The translations under genes were made by a program, and so were the position numbers. This document shows positions 25,085 to 34,110 of a stretch of 64,000 nucleotides of DNA, one piece after another (the first letter of the stretch is position 1; each line of letters begins with the position of its first letter). Where the stretch lies: positions 113,340 to 177,339 of the forward strand of contig CAYLLN010000002.1 of the NCBI GenBank assembly GCA_964384375.1. Reading direction: 5' to 3'. Source of the stretch: CAYLLN01 sp964384375. GTDB taxonomy: Bacteria; Planctomycetota; Planctomycetia; Pirellulales; Pirellulaceae. The notes below the pieces were generated by a model. It saw nothing but the letters and a program-made list of their open reading frames with translations, was not told the DNA's origin and ran no database searches.

Positions 25085-26479
25085 ATGCTCACCCTTCTCG
25101 GCCCCAACACCGCCCGCCGACATTGCGATGGTTATTCGCGCCGCGACATGCTCCGCATCGGCGCGCTTGGCTCTATCGGATTGGGCCTCGGCGGACTGAC
25201 GCTGCCGCAACTATTCGCGCTGGAAGATTCGCAAGCGGCCGAGGCCACACCAACCCGGCGCGCCAACGAGGGGAAGAAACGTCACAAGTCGCTGATTATG
25301 ATCTTCCTGTGCGGTGGGCCCCCGCATCAGGACATGTACGAGATCAAGGCCGACGCACCCGCCGAGATTCGGGGCGAGTTCGACGCCATCCCCACGGCTG
25401 TTCCCGGCATCGAGATTTGCGAGCTATTGCCGAACATGGCTCGCATCATGGACAAGCTGGTGCCGATTCGCACGGTTGTCGGCTGCCGGGACGATCACGC
25501 CGGCTATCAGTGCTTCACCGGCCATTTGAGCCAGAACGCTCCGGCCGGCGGTTGGCCGCACATCGGCGCCGCGTCGAGCCGCTTGCAGGGGCCGGTGCTG
25601 CCCGGTGTGCCGCCGTTCGTGAGCACCTGCTACGTCACGCAGCACAAGCCGTACAACGAGCCGAGCGCGGGCTTCCTCGGCCTGGGGCACAACGCCTTCC
25701 GCCCGATGGGCGAGGGGAAAGACGACCTTGTCCTGCAAGGGATCACGGCCGACCGCCTGGGCGACCGGCGGCAACTGCTCTCATCGGTCGATCAGTTTCG
25801 CCGCGAGTGGGACGCTTCGCGGACGATGGACGGCCTCGATACGTTCACGCAGCGGGCGATGGGCATCCTCACGTCGTCTGAGTTCTTCAGCGCGATGGAC
25901 GTGAGCCAGGAGAGCCAGAAGACTCGCGACCGCTACGGCTTTTACGATCCCAGTCGCCCCAAGGGAGACGGCGCTCCGCGCGTGCCACAAAACCTGCTGC
26001 TGGCTCGGCGATTGGTCGAAGCGGGCGTCCGCGTCGTCACGGTGAACTACAGCTTTTGGGACTGGCACGGGCAGAACTTCCAAAACGCCAAAGAAGAGCT
26101 CCCCATCTTCGACAAGGGGGTTGCCGCTCTCGTCGAAGATTTGCACGAGCGCGGCCTGGCTGACGACACGACTGTCATCGCCTGGGGCGAGTTCGGTCGC
26201 ACGCCGAAGATCAACAAAGATGCCGGCCGCGATCACTGGCCGCGCGTCTCGTGCGCCCTCATGGCTGGCGGCGGCATGAAGACCGGTCAGGCGATCGGCA
26301 CGACCGACCGCCTCGGCGGCGAACCGGCCGAACGTCCCGTCACGTTCGAAGAGATTCACGCCACGCTCTACCACAACCTCGGCATCAACCTGGCTACCGC
26401 CCCGCGCCTGTTCGACTTCCGCGGCCGGCCGCAGTACCTGGTCGAGCCGGGCGTGAAGCCGATTCGCGAGCTTGTTTAG
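25085..26479 (+). CDS. Tat-exported DUF1501 protein, second of three
   Basis: 464 residues, ATG 25085 (upstream open frame to 24998 overlaps the toxin). It has a twin-arginine signal (SRRDMLRIGALG near residues 19-30), FLCGGPPHQDMYEIKADAPAEIRG, GCRDDHAGYQCFTG, WDWHGQNF and WGEFGRTPKIN. It is clearly a close paralogue of the protein at 22779..24140, including the opening MLTxLG and the CDGxSRRD segment, so it is probably a tandem duplicate now separated by the tRNA and toxin-antitoxin genes. Confidence 0.92.
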   Translation: MLTLLGPNTARRHCDGYSRRDMLRIGALGSIGLGLGGLTLPQLFALEDSQAAEATPTRRANEGKKRHKSLIMIFLCGGPPHQDMYEIKADAPAEIRGEFDAIPTAVPGIEICELLPNMARIMDKLVPIRTVVGCRDDHAGYQCFTGHLSQNAPAGGWPHIGAASSRLQGPVLPGVPPFVSTCYVTQHKPYNEPSAGFLGLGHNAFRPMGEGKDDLVLQGITADRLGDRRQLLSSVDQFRREWDASRTMDGLDTFTQRAMGILTSSEFFSAMDVSQESQKTRDRYGFYDPSRPKGDGAPRVPQNLLLARRLVEAGVRVVTVNYSFWDWHGQNFQNAKEELPIFDKGVAALVEDLHERGLADDTTVIAWGEFGRTPKINKDAGRDHWPRVSCALMAGGGMKTGQAIGTTDRLGGEPAERPVTFEEIHATLYHNLGINLATAPRLFDFRGRPQYLVEPGVKPIRELV

Positions 26480-26527
26480 CGGGCGCTTCTCGGAAGCGTT
26501 CTGCGCGTTCTACCATCGGAGTGCCTC

Positions 26528-27931
26528 ATGAACGACTTCTCCCTCAATCGCCGCGAGGCTCTCATCGTTGGCGGACTCGGCGCTCTCAGCCTCGGCATGC
26601 CGGGGGCCGTCATCGGCAACGACAAGGTCGATTCAGCGGGGAATGCCGCCCGGTCGGAGAAGTCGTGCATCTTCGTGCTCCTCTGCGGCGGGCCCAGCCA
26701 CATCGACACCTGGGACATGAAGCCCGACGCCCCCGCCTCCTACCGCGGCCCCTACAAGCCGATCGCCACGAAGGTGCCGGGGATGCGGATCAACGAGATG
26801 CACACGGAGCTGGCCAAGCTCACCGATGAGTTCCTGCTGATCAACTCGATGACTCATCCGGGCTCGATCAGCAACCACTTCGACGCGATGCACAACCTGC
26901 TCAGCGGCCAATCGGACAAGCGAGTCCAGCAGGGGATGCCCGACGATCAGCCGTATCTCGGCTCGTTCGTCACCAGGCACCATCCGAGCAAGACGAACCT
27001 CGTCTCCAACGCCTGGCTGATCAAGTGTGTCGGCGATTCCGTCTTTTGTGCCCCAAACATCGGCATCGGCGGCTACCTCGGCTCGGCCTATGCCCCGGTC
27101 TTCGTCGGCTCGGCCGAGAACCACCCGGCGATGGAAACCTTTAAGTCGCCGGAGATTTACGACTTTGCCAACAAGGACGACACCGATCGCCGGAAGGCCC
27201 TGCTCGCCACGATCGAATCGCGAAAGCTCGACCGCGATGCCGGCGGCAAGGACTGGACCGACCTGCGGGCCAAGGCGTATGAAGCGATGACCCGCCCCGA
27301 AGGGCGGCAGGCGTTCGACATGAGCCGTGAACCGGCGAGCGTGCGCGAAAAATATGGGATGCACCCGCTGGGGCAGAATCTGCTCCTCGCCCGCCGCATG
27401 GTTGAGGCGGGCGTCCGCTACGTCACCGTCAACGGCTGGACCGGCCAGGCCGCGGTCGATAAAGCCGGCCCGCCGAGCAGCAGCTGGGACATGCACGGCG
27501 GCAACATGGGGATGGGGAACGCCTTCGGCGACGGCTCCTACGGCATGGGCTTCTGCCTCCCGCGGCTCGATCAGGCCCTCGCCGCCCTCCTTTCGGATCT
27601 GAAGGACCGCGGCATGCTCGAAAGTACGCTCGTCGTTTGCATGGGGGAATTCGGCCGCACGCCTAACATCCTCACGCAGGAGCCACCCGGCCGGCAGCAC
27701 TGGCCGCAATGCTTCTCAGCCATTCTCGCCGGCTGCGGCATCCGCGGCGGCGCGGTCTATGGCAAGTCCGACAAGCACGCCGCCCAGGTCGAAAGCAACC
27801 CGGTCCGCCCCGAAGAGCTCGCCGCCACGATCTACCACGCTCTCGATGTCCCTCTGAACGCCCCGCAAAACAACAGCGGCATCTTGCGCCCGATCACCAC
27901 GGGCAAGCCGATCATCGAGCTGTTTGGGTAG
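26528..27931 (+). CDS. Tat-exported DUF1501 protein, third of three
   Basis: 467 residues. Start NRREALIVGGLGAL (7-20) is a short twin-arginine-type signal. Family blocks: CGGPSHIDTWDMKPDAP, SNHFDAMHNLLSG, WDMHGGNMGMG and GEFGRTPNI. It is more diverged than the first two, and matches the DUF1501 subtype that keeps NxM/HxG rather than WDWHG. It follows the second gene by 48 nt and probably belongs to the same transcript. Confidence 0.9.
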   Translation: MNDFSLNRREALIVGGLGALSLGMPGAVIGNDKVDSAGNAARSEKSCIFVLLCGGPSHIDTWDMKPDAPASYRGPYKPIATKVPGMRINEMHTELAKLTDEFLLINSMTHPGSISNHFDAMHNLLSGQSDKRVQQGMPDDQPYLGSFVTRHHPSKTNLVSNAWLIKCVGDSVFCAPNIGIGGYLGSAYAPVFVGSAENHPAMETFKSPEIYDFANKDDTDRRKALLATIESRKLDRDAGGKDWTDLRAKAYEAMTRPEGRQAFDMSREPASVREKYGMHPLGQNLLLARRMVEAGVRYVTVNGWTGQAAVDKAGPPSSSWDMHGGNMGMGNAFGDGSYGMGFCLPRLDQALAALLSDLKDRGMLESTLVVCMGEFGRTPNILTQEPPGRQHWPQCFSAILAGCGIRGGAVYGKSDKHAAQVESNPVRPEELAATIYHALDVPLNAPQNNSGILRPITTGKPIIELFG

Positions 27932-28009
27932 GTACCGCCGTTTGCTGTGGTCGCAGCCTGATCTTTAGCCCAGTCATAACGCGGCAGATGCAGGCGGTTG
28001 AGTTAGGCC

Positions 28010-28429
28010 TCAAACTTCGAGGCCAATCCGTCGCACGTCTGCCCACAATCGCGGCGAAACATCGTGCGGCTGGCCCTGAACGAGCTGCTCCAAACACTCG
28101 TCTGGACTGCGCTGCTCGACCCGGGCCAGCGCCGCCGCGACGATTGCCGGGCTGCGGCTCATCCCCGCGCCGCAAGCGACAAGTGTCTGCATCTGACTCT
28201 TCATCAGATGCTCAACGACCACAACCGCCAGCCGAATCGTTGCCGGCGCGTTCCCCGCGCCGTCGATCAGCGGCACGCGCAAGTAGATGATGTCCCGCCC
28301 CAGTTCCGCCGGCTTCTCCTCCATCGCCAGATCAACCACCGCCGCAATCTCGTGCTCATACAGCTTCCGCAAGTCGCGGGCATCGAGCGCGGTGCCGAGC
28401 CAAAGATCGTGGTCGTGAATTCTGCGCAT
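28010..28429 (-). CDS. Dual-specificity phosphatase-like protein
   Basis: 139 residues of the PTP/DSP fold. The P-loop is VACGAGMSRSP: Cys and Arg are present, but the usual His before the Cys is Ala. A general acid Asp cannot be assigned with certainty. It may dephosphorylate Ser/Thr/Tyr or nucleotide-related substrates. It is the last gene of the three-gene set ATPase, TOPRIM-like protein, phosphatase, with a 21-nt gap upstream. It does not need to belong to that system; its place in the operon is the only link. Confidence 0.75.
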   Translation of the reverse strand: MRRIHDHDLWLGTALDARDLRKLYEHEIAAVVDLAMEEKPAELGRDIIYLRVPLIDGAGNAPATIRLAVVVVEHLMKSQMQTLVACGAGMSRSPAIVAAALARVEQRSPDECLEQLVQGQPHDVSPRLWADVRRIGLEV

Positions 28430-28450
28430 CGGCCGACTCAGCGGAGGAAA

Positions 28451-29029
28451 TCAGAGCAAACGCAACCGAGCCGCGAAAGTTCCAAATCCTTTGGGACAAC
28501 GCTCGCCCAATCGCTGCAGATCAACACACACGGCCACTTTCGCATAGAGGTCGCGAAGGGGGATTTGCTCCGGCCCGGCATCGCGCAACTCACGGCAGCT
28601 CGCTTTCGGATCGCGGTTGTCCTCGGGGGACGGCTGACGCTGGACGGAATACTGAAGCACCGTGGTGAGCGCCGTTTCGTCAGCCAGCATCCAGGCATCG
28701 AACGATCGGATGGCCAGTCCCAGTGCGCGCGGAAAATGATAGGTCCGATCGAGTTCTGCTTGAGCCTGATCGACTTCGCGAATGCGTTCGCGGTGTCCAT
28801 CCTCGTCGATGACCAGGACCAAGGCATCAAAGCCAGTGCGTCGTGCCTCCAAAACCCATTGGAGCAACCGTTTGTAGAGTCCGCCTCCTTTGCCCGGCTG
28901 GACTTGGAACCGGCGGTCGCTCACGCGGGCCCACTGACATTGATCGATTCGTGGGACCGCCCGCCTTACGAGCGCCTCCAGCGCACCCGCCTCCTCATGT
29001 ACTCCTTCTGACACCAACAAGACCCGCAT
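28451..29029 (-). CDS. DUF4276/TOPRIM-like protein
   Basis: 192 residues. The sequence LLVSEGVHEEAGALEAL (4-20) with Glu8 and VLVIDEDGHR (71-80) with Asp75-Glu76-Asp77 match the conserved Glu and DxD of TOPRIM nuclease folds. This fits the DUF4276 family, which typically pairs with ATP-hydrolysing AAA/OLD proteins. It lies 30 nt downstream of such an ATPase and 21 nt upstream of a phosphatase gene. A metal-dependent nuclease or nucleotidyl activity in trans to the ATPase is inferred. Confidence 0.7.
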   Translation of the reverse strand: MRVLLVSEGVHEEAGALEALVRRAVPRIDQCQWARVSDRRFQVQPGKGGGLYKRLLQWVLEARRTGFDALVLVIDEDGHRERIREVDQAQAELDRTYHFPRALGLAIRSFDAWMLADETALTTVLQYSVQRQPSPEDNRDPKASCRELRDAGPEQIPLRDLYAKVAVCVDLQRLGERCPKGFGTFAARLRLL

Positions 29030-29059
29030 CGCACTGCCTCCCGTGACAAAGGTCGCTAG

Positions 29060-30220
29060 TCACGAACGAGTCAGCACGTCATCTCGAGCCAATTCTTCAT
29101 CCCCTTCTGCGGTCCAAATCTCGCCGAGGGTGAAGACAGACTTTAGGTCGTCAACCACTTGGCTATTCGACAATCGCTTGGCAGAAACTGCGCCTTCGAT
29201 TTTGTAGCAGAGCGTCACCTCTTCGGGTTCAAATAGGCTAACGGCATAAGGCGAGTGGGTGGTTAGTACGACCTGTGTATGGGTTTGCGACTTCACGAGC
29301 TCGCGAACGATCTTCAATACATCATCTAGCCGTTTGGGATGGATGCCGTTTTCAGGCTCTTCCAGGAGAAGCAGTCGTGGTTTGTGCGGCGAATACAACA
29401 CGGCCATGTAAGCGAGAACGAGAATCGCCCCATCGGATGCTTGGGACGCCGGAACAAGTTGCTTGTGGCCGCGCACCTCGAAGTAGATTCCCTTCCCATC
29501 CGCTTTATCCAGCCTCGAAACTTGCTCCACATCGTCGATCGGAGCACGAAAGGCCATTTGCCGCAGAAGTTTGATGGAAGTGATCTCGGGAAATACTTCA
29601 CGAAAGCGAGTTTCGAGTTCCTCAAACTGTTTGCGGTCATATCCAAGGATGTCATCAAGCAACAGCGCGAGGCCAAAACCGTCAGAATTCATGCGGAATC
29701 GTCGATTGCTGTCGGGTGCGACAGGCAATGCGAGCGTGCGCGGATTCCAGCGAAAATAATGAACCCCCGCAAGTGCTTCGTACGTCCTGCGGCAAGCTTC
29801 CAGCGTTACTGGTGGAGCTCCGGCATTGTTCACACATACCGATCGCACGCGCGTCTCGTTGGAGCCTTTGTTGTCTTCAAATCGCTGCTCTCCAATCATC
29901 TCACTTTCTACACGTGCAGAACGACCAGCATTGGGAAATCTACAAGCGAGGTGATAGGTAAGATCGTCGGAATTTTCGATCCCAGCTGTAAATGAAACAA
30001 CGCCTTCACGGCTGTCTTGCCATACAAGTTCGCGTCCCTCCCAGGCACCTCCGAAGGCATGTTCCAGCAACATATCGGCAGTGCGGCTGAGTGCTGCCAG
30101 TGCCATCAGAATGCTCGTCTTGCCCGAATCATTCGGTCCGATCAGCGCGTGAACCGGTGTGAGCTCCAGCGTCACGTCGCGAAGCGCCTTGTAGTTCTCG
30201 ACTCGGAAGCGATTGATCAT
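29060..30220 (-). CDS. AAA15/OLD-like ABC-type ATPase
   Basis: 386 residues. Walker A is GPNDSGKT (28-35) after a short NxYKALRD opening typical of SMC/RecF/OLD-type ATPases. There is a signature-like SDGAILVLAYM, a Walker B LLLLEEPENGIHP (283-295) and a switch His322 in TTHSPY. No C-terminal TOPRIM domain is present, unlike full OLD nucleases. The TOPRIM-like partner is encoded next door. ATG 30220 fits the conserved start; an open frame continues upstream to 30313. This could be an anti-phage module, or a general DNA-binding ATPase. Confidence 0.85.
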   Translation of the reverse strand: MINRFRVENYKALRDVTLELTPVHALIGPNDSGKTSILMALAALSRTADMLLEHAFGGAWEGRELVWQDSREGVVSFTAGIENSDDLTYHLACRFPNAGRSARVESEMIGEQRFEDNKGSNETRVRSVCVNNAGAPPVTLEACRRTYEALAGVHYFRWNPRTLALPVAPDSNRRFRMNSDGFGLALLLDDILGYDRKQFEELETRFREVFPEITSIKLLRQMAFRAPIDDVEQVSRLDKADGKGIYFEVRGHKQLVPASQASDGAILVLAYMAVLYSPHKPRLLLLEEPENGIHPKRLDDVLKIVRELVKSQTHTQVVLTTHSPYAVSLFEPEEVTLCYKIEGAVSAKRLSNSQVVDDLKSVFTLGEIWTAEGDEELARDDVLTRS

Positions 30221-30329
30221 GAAACGTGCCTGGAACGTTCGGTACGCGCAGTGGGAAGTCCGCCAAGGAATTAGCCTACCATAGCCACTCGCGACTTTCC
30301 GGTCGCTAGGCAAGTTCCCTTCGCCGCAC

Positions 30330-32687
30330 TTACACCGTCTGATGTTCCGGGTACTTCACCCGGCCGTGGTAGACGGCGGTGAGCGATTTGATGAGGCTGT
30401 CCTCGATTGTCTTCAGCTCCGAGAGGGTCAGGCCGCATTCGTCGAACTGGCCATCGAGCAGCCGCTTCATCGCCAGGTCGTGGACGAGGCTTTCGATGCG
30501 GGCGGGGGTCGGATCGACGAGGGCCCGGCTGGCGCTTTCGACCACGTCGGCCAGCATCAGCACGGCCGCTTCCTTGGTTTGCGGCTTAGGGCCGGGATAG
30601 CGGAAAGTCGTTTCGTCGAGCTCGCCCGCGTCGGGATCGTCCTTGAGCCGCTGCGCCTCGCGGCGGAAGAAATACTCGACGAGCGTCGTGCCGTGGTGCT
30701 GCTCGATGAAGTCGATGATCGACTGCGGCAGGTGGTGGCGGCGGGCCAGGTCGGCCCCGTCCTTCACATGGGCGATGATGACGAGCGTGCTCATTGCCGG
30801 CTGCAGCGATTCGTGCCGATTGCCGTCGGGGCCCTGGTTTTCGACGAAGTACGCCGGCTTGAGCATTTTGCCGATGTCGTGGAAATAAGCCCCGACGCGA
30901 ACAAGCAGACCGTTGGCCTCAATCGCCTCGGCTGCCGTTTCGGCGATCGAAGCGACGTTGATCGAGTGGTTGTAGGTCCCCGGAGCGCGGCGGACCAGTT
31001 CCTGCAAGAGCGGATGCTGCACATCCCCCAGTTCCAGGAGCGAAATGTCGGTCTGCACGTCGAACATCCGCTCGATAAACGGCAAGAGGCCCGTCATCAG
31101 CACGCCCGCCAAGAGCGAACAGAAGCCGAACCACGCTGCACCGAGCAGCAGCATGACGTAGAACGACTGCCGGAGGCTTTCGGCCACATCGGGCGAAGTG
31201 GTCCATGAAAGCGCGAGGCTCGTCGCGCCAAAAGCCCGGGCGACCAGCGTGCCGACGCCGATCGTCGTGAGCATGACGACGATGCCCGTGAAGAAGCCGA
31301 CATAGATCAGCTTAGTCCGGCTCCGGATGCGCCGCAGCAGGAGAATCGCTGTCGCGCCGCCCGACATGAGGATCACAAACTCGGCCAGCCCCTGCTGCAG
31401 CGAGAAAGCGACGATCATCGCGACCGATGCCGTCAGCAAAAGGGCCAGCTCCTTCTCGTAAGCAATGGCTGCCGTCATCGCGAAGAGCAGGATCGGAATG
31501 ATCTCGGCCCGCCATGCATCTTGCGAAGCCATCCAGGCGAAGCCGATCGTAATGACAACTGCAGAGAGGAGCGTGGCATAGCGTCGCAAATCGGACAGCA
31601 GTTTGGGACGCCGATGATAGATGTAAAATCCGCAGAGGATCGACAGGGCGAGGTACATTCCGAGCGTGGCAAAGCTACGCGAGAGCCATTGGCGGAAGCC
31701 CATACCCGCCCGCCACGCCTCGTGTTCGAGCCGCAGCAAAGCCAACTCCTTCGGCCCCAGTGGCTTGCCCCCCGGCGCGAGTTCGGCAATGTTCGCCTTG
31801 TAGTCGAGCATCACGTCGGCGACCTCGGCCTCGGCCCGGTCGGCTTCTTTTTCCGAGGCAGTCTGGTCCCAGGCGAGCGTTTCCGGCAGGCGGCTGGAGA
31901 GCCAGAAGTCGGTAAGGCGGGCGATCGACGAGTTTTCGCCCATCGTCGGCTGCACTTTGAGAGCGTCGTTAATGCGTTGCGGCAGCGTTCCGCGGACCTT
32001 GTCGAGCCGAATATCCTCGACGTTGGCCGTGCCGATGGTGCGCCCCGTCTCCTGATCGCGAACGATCACGGAAACCTGGCTCCCTTCCTTATGCTTCAGC
32101 TCCTTGAGGATGCCGAACTTCTCCAGCGGCTGCAGCACGTTTTTAATCGCCTCGTCGAAGCGGCCGGAATCCATGCCGGCGGTGAAGAAGATGCGGAGGG
32201 CGTCAAAATCGGCCTTTTGATTGGCGGCATTGACCTGGTTAGCCGGCGGCACAAACTCTTCCCAGATTTTCTTCAGCTCATCGTTCTTCTGCATCGCCTC
32301 AAAGTCGGCAGCCGCCGTGAGCTTCACGACCTTGTTCGTCAATTCCTGCCGCACCTCTTCGAGCAGCCGTGAATTGTTGATGTACACAGCCGCGGCGGTG
32401 CGGCGGGCGTCCTCGCGGCGCTGCTGGGTCTCGCCGTCGTCCTTGACCTGAAAATCGACGCGGGCCACAACCTTGCGGGCGGGAACATCCCCTGTGCGGA
32501 AGGCAATCGGCGGAATGCCGCCGCCGGTGATTACCCACACCAGCAAAGCCGCGGCCACGAACAGGCCGACGCGGACCAGAACCTCCGGGTTCCGTATCAG
32601 CTCCCAGGCGCGCGCGAAGAACGTCGGCGAGAAGCCAAGAGCGGCTCCTCGCTGCGTACGATGTCGGCGACCGGGAGCGTAGGACAT
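30330..32687 (-). CDS. 7TM-HD phosphohydrolase, probable c-di-AMP phosphodiesterase (PgpH family)
   Basis: 785 residues. An N-terminal TM helix (about 40-57), a large extracytoplasmic region with an IDxxQ-type set of charged segments, about seven TM helices from 340 to 555, and a C-terminal cytoplasmic HD domain with the metal ligand pair His603-Asp604 in HDIGKMLKP, HxxxxH histidines and later NxxHD. This layout matches PgpH, which degrades c-di-AMP. It is followed by the gene for PhoH 131 nt upstream, the usual planctomycete/Bacillus-like neighbour (PhoH, PgpH, YbeY); no ybeY is seen. Confidence 0.85.
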   Translation of the reverse strand: MSYAPGRRHRTQRGAALGFSPTFFARAWELIRNPEVLVRVGLFVAAALLVWVITGGGIPPIAFRTGDVPARKVVARVDFQVKDDGETQQRREDARRTAAAVYINNSRLLEEVRQELTNKVVKLTAAADFEAMQKNDELKKIWEEFVPPANQVNAANQKADFDALRIFFTAGMDSGRFDEAIKNVLQPLEKFGILKELKHKEGSQVSVIVRDQETGRTIGTANVEDIRLDKVRGTLPQRINDALKVQPTMGENSSIARLTDFWLSSRLPETLAWDQTASEKEADRAEAEVADVMLDYKANIAELAPGGKPLGPKELALLRLEHEAWRAGMGFRQWLSRSFATLGMYLALSILCGFYIYHRRPKLLSDLRRYATLLSAVVITIGFAWMASQDAWRAEIIPILLFAMTAAIAYEKELALLLTASVAMIVAFSLQQGLAEFVILMSGGATAILLLRRIRSRTKLIYVGFFTGIVVMLTTIGVGTLVARAFGATSLALSWTTSPDVAESLRQSFYVMLLLGAAWFGFCSLLAGVLMTGLLPFIERMFDVQTDISLLELGDVQHPLLQELVRRAPGTYNHSINVASIAETAAEAIEANGLLVRVGAYFHDIGKMLKPAYFVENQGPDGNRHESLQPAMSTLVIIAHVKDGADLARRHHLPQSIIDFIEQHHGTTLVEYFFRREAQRLKDDPDAGELDETTFRYPGPKPQTKEAAVLMLADVVESASRALVDPTPARIESLVHDLAMKRLLDGQFDECGLTLSELKTIEDSLIKSLTAVYHGRVKYPEHQTV

Positions 32688-32792
32688 GGGGCGGAAGTGC
32701 AGATTGCGGAGTTCGGAATGCGGAGTGCAGTGAGTATGTGAGTGGGTGCGTAGGTGAGTCCGTCTGTCTTCTGACCTCTGACTGTCTCCTTT

Positions 32793-32811
32793 GGCAGGCG
32801 AGACGTCTGCC
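32793..32811. repeat. 19-bp palindrome GGCAGGCGAGACGTCTGCC
   Basis: An imperfect palindrome with 5-bp perfect outer arms GGCAG/CTGCC and mirrored inner bases, located in the gap between phoH-like and pgpH-like genes. It resembles other short GC-rich palindromes in the window. Confidence 0.5.
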
Positions 32812-32818
32812 CCACTAG

Positions 32819-33778
32819 TTACCGCGACTTTCGTGCCGCAGCGGCTTTGGGTTCTTCTTCGTAGGCCCGCACGATGTCCTGCACCAGGCGGTGGCGGACA
32901 ATGTCGGCCTTGTTCATTTGGATGATGTGGATTCCTTCGATGTCGCGCAGGCGGGCGACCGCGTCGATCAGCCCGCTGGCGCTCGGCCGCGGCAGGTCGA
33001 TCTGCGTCGTATCGCCCGAAATGACGATCTTCGATCCCTGCCCCATGCGGGTCAGGAACATCTTCATCTGGGCGATCGTCGTGTTCTGGGCTTCGTCCAG
33101 GATGATGAACGCTTCGTTGAGCGTCCGGCCACGCATGTACGCCAGCGGCACGACCTCGATCACATCCTGCTCCATGTACCGCTTCATCGCGTCGTAGTCG
33201 ATCATCTCGGACAGCGCGTCGAGCAGCGGTCGCAGGTACGGGTTGATCTTGGCGTGCAGGTCGCCGGGCAAAAAGCCGAGGCTTTCGCCCGCTTCCACTG
33301 CGGGACGAACGAGGACGATCTTCCGAATCTGGTGGTGTTTGAGAGCCTCCACGGCGAGGGCCACGGCGAGGTACGTCTTGCCGGTGCCGGCCGGGCCGAT
33401 GGCGAAGGTGATGTCGTGCTTGCGGATCGACTCGACATAGCGGGCCTGACCCGGCGTGCGCGGGGTGATCCGCTTGGCGGCGTTGACGACGTCGATCGGC
33501 GGGGCCGAAACGACCCGCTTGCCGGTGACGCGGGCCAGCACGTCGGCCACGTGTTCGCCGCTCAGGTCGCCAGCCGCGTCGAGGTGCGAATTGAGCTGGG
33601 TCAACGCCGAGGCGGCGCGAGCCACTGCCGCTTCCTCACCAGCCACGCGGATTTCGCCGTCGCGATGGACGATCGACACCCCGAGCGTGTCGCGGATCGT
33701 CCGCAAATGCTGGTCGCGGGCACCGAAAAGGGAGAGAACTCGATGGGGATCAACCAGCGGAATCGTTGTTTCGCTCAT
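32819..33778 (-). CDS. PhoH family ATP-binding protein
   Basis: 319 residues. An N-terminal KH-like region (about 1-70) precedes a PhoH P-loop domain: GPAGTGKT (128-135), VRPAVEAGESLGFLPG, LDEAQN and SGDTTQID. These are the canonical helicase-superfamily-like PhoH motifs. In bacteria PhoH-like proteins are linked to RNA metabolism and ribosome maturation along with YbeY. It lies upstream of the pgpH-like gene on the same strand and is probably in one transcript with it. Confidence 0.92.
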   Translation of the reverse strand: MSETTIPLVDPHRVLSLFGARDQHLRTIRDTLGVSIVHRDGEIRVAGEEAAVARAASALTQLNSHLDAAGDLSGEHVADVLARVTGKRVVSAPPIDVVNAAKRITPRTPGQARYVESIRKHDITFAIGPAGTGKTYLAVALAVEALKHHQIRKIVLVRPAVEAGESLGFLPGDLHAKINPYLRPLLDALSEMIDYDAMKRYMEQDVIEVVPLAYMRGRTLNEAFIILDEAQNTTIAQMKMFLTRMGQGSKIVISGDTTQIDLPRPSASGLIDAVARLRDIEGIHIIQMNKADIVRHRLVQDIVRAYEEEPKAAAARKSR

Positions 33779-34110
33779 TGCCTTCGGCGACTACCAGCCG
33801 CCGCACGGGGCCCGAATCGGCAAACCTTGCCTTGCTGTAATATATGCGACCGGTGAGCGCACACGCCAGCAAAAGGCATTCTTGCGGCGTAAGGCATTGT
33901 CCTCAAGGGACTTGCGGCAATCCGCTGACGATGCAGCGAGGGCCGGTTCTGACGAATTTGCCGGCTTTTCGGGGAACCCACAGCTTGGATATCTAAACAA
34001 CTGTGCGGTAGTCACCGAAACCGGGCGGCAAGGTCGGGGTTGCATCCTTGGCGGTTGTCGCGGCCTGGTCTGTGACACCGGTTGTCTCGGAATGGACAGG
34101 AGGGATGCAG
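33779..34110. other. Intergenic divergent promoter region
   Basis: 332 nt between the phoH-like gene (minus) and a membrane protein (plus). It must hold promoters for both. A TAATAT hexamer at 33839-33844 could be a -10 element, but I cannot pair it with a good -35. AGGAGG at 34098-34103 is a strong ribosome-binding site for the plus-strand gene. No gene or hairpin is seen otherwise. Confidence 0.5.

Noticed and set aside
28010..28429. Phosphatase as an inactive pseudo-enzyme
   Set aside because: The usual His before the catalytic Cys is Ala, but Cys and Arg of the loop are both present, so loss of activity cannot be claimed.
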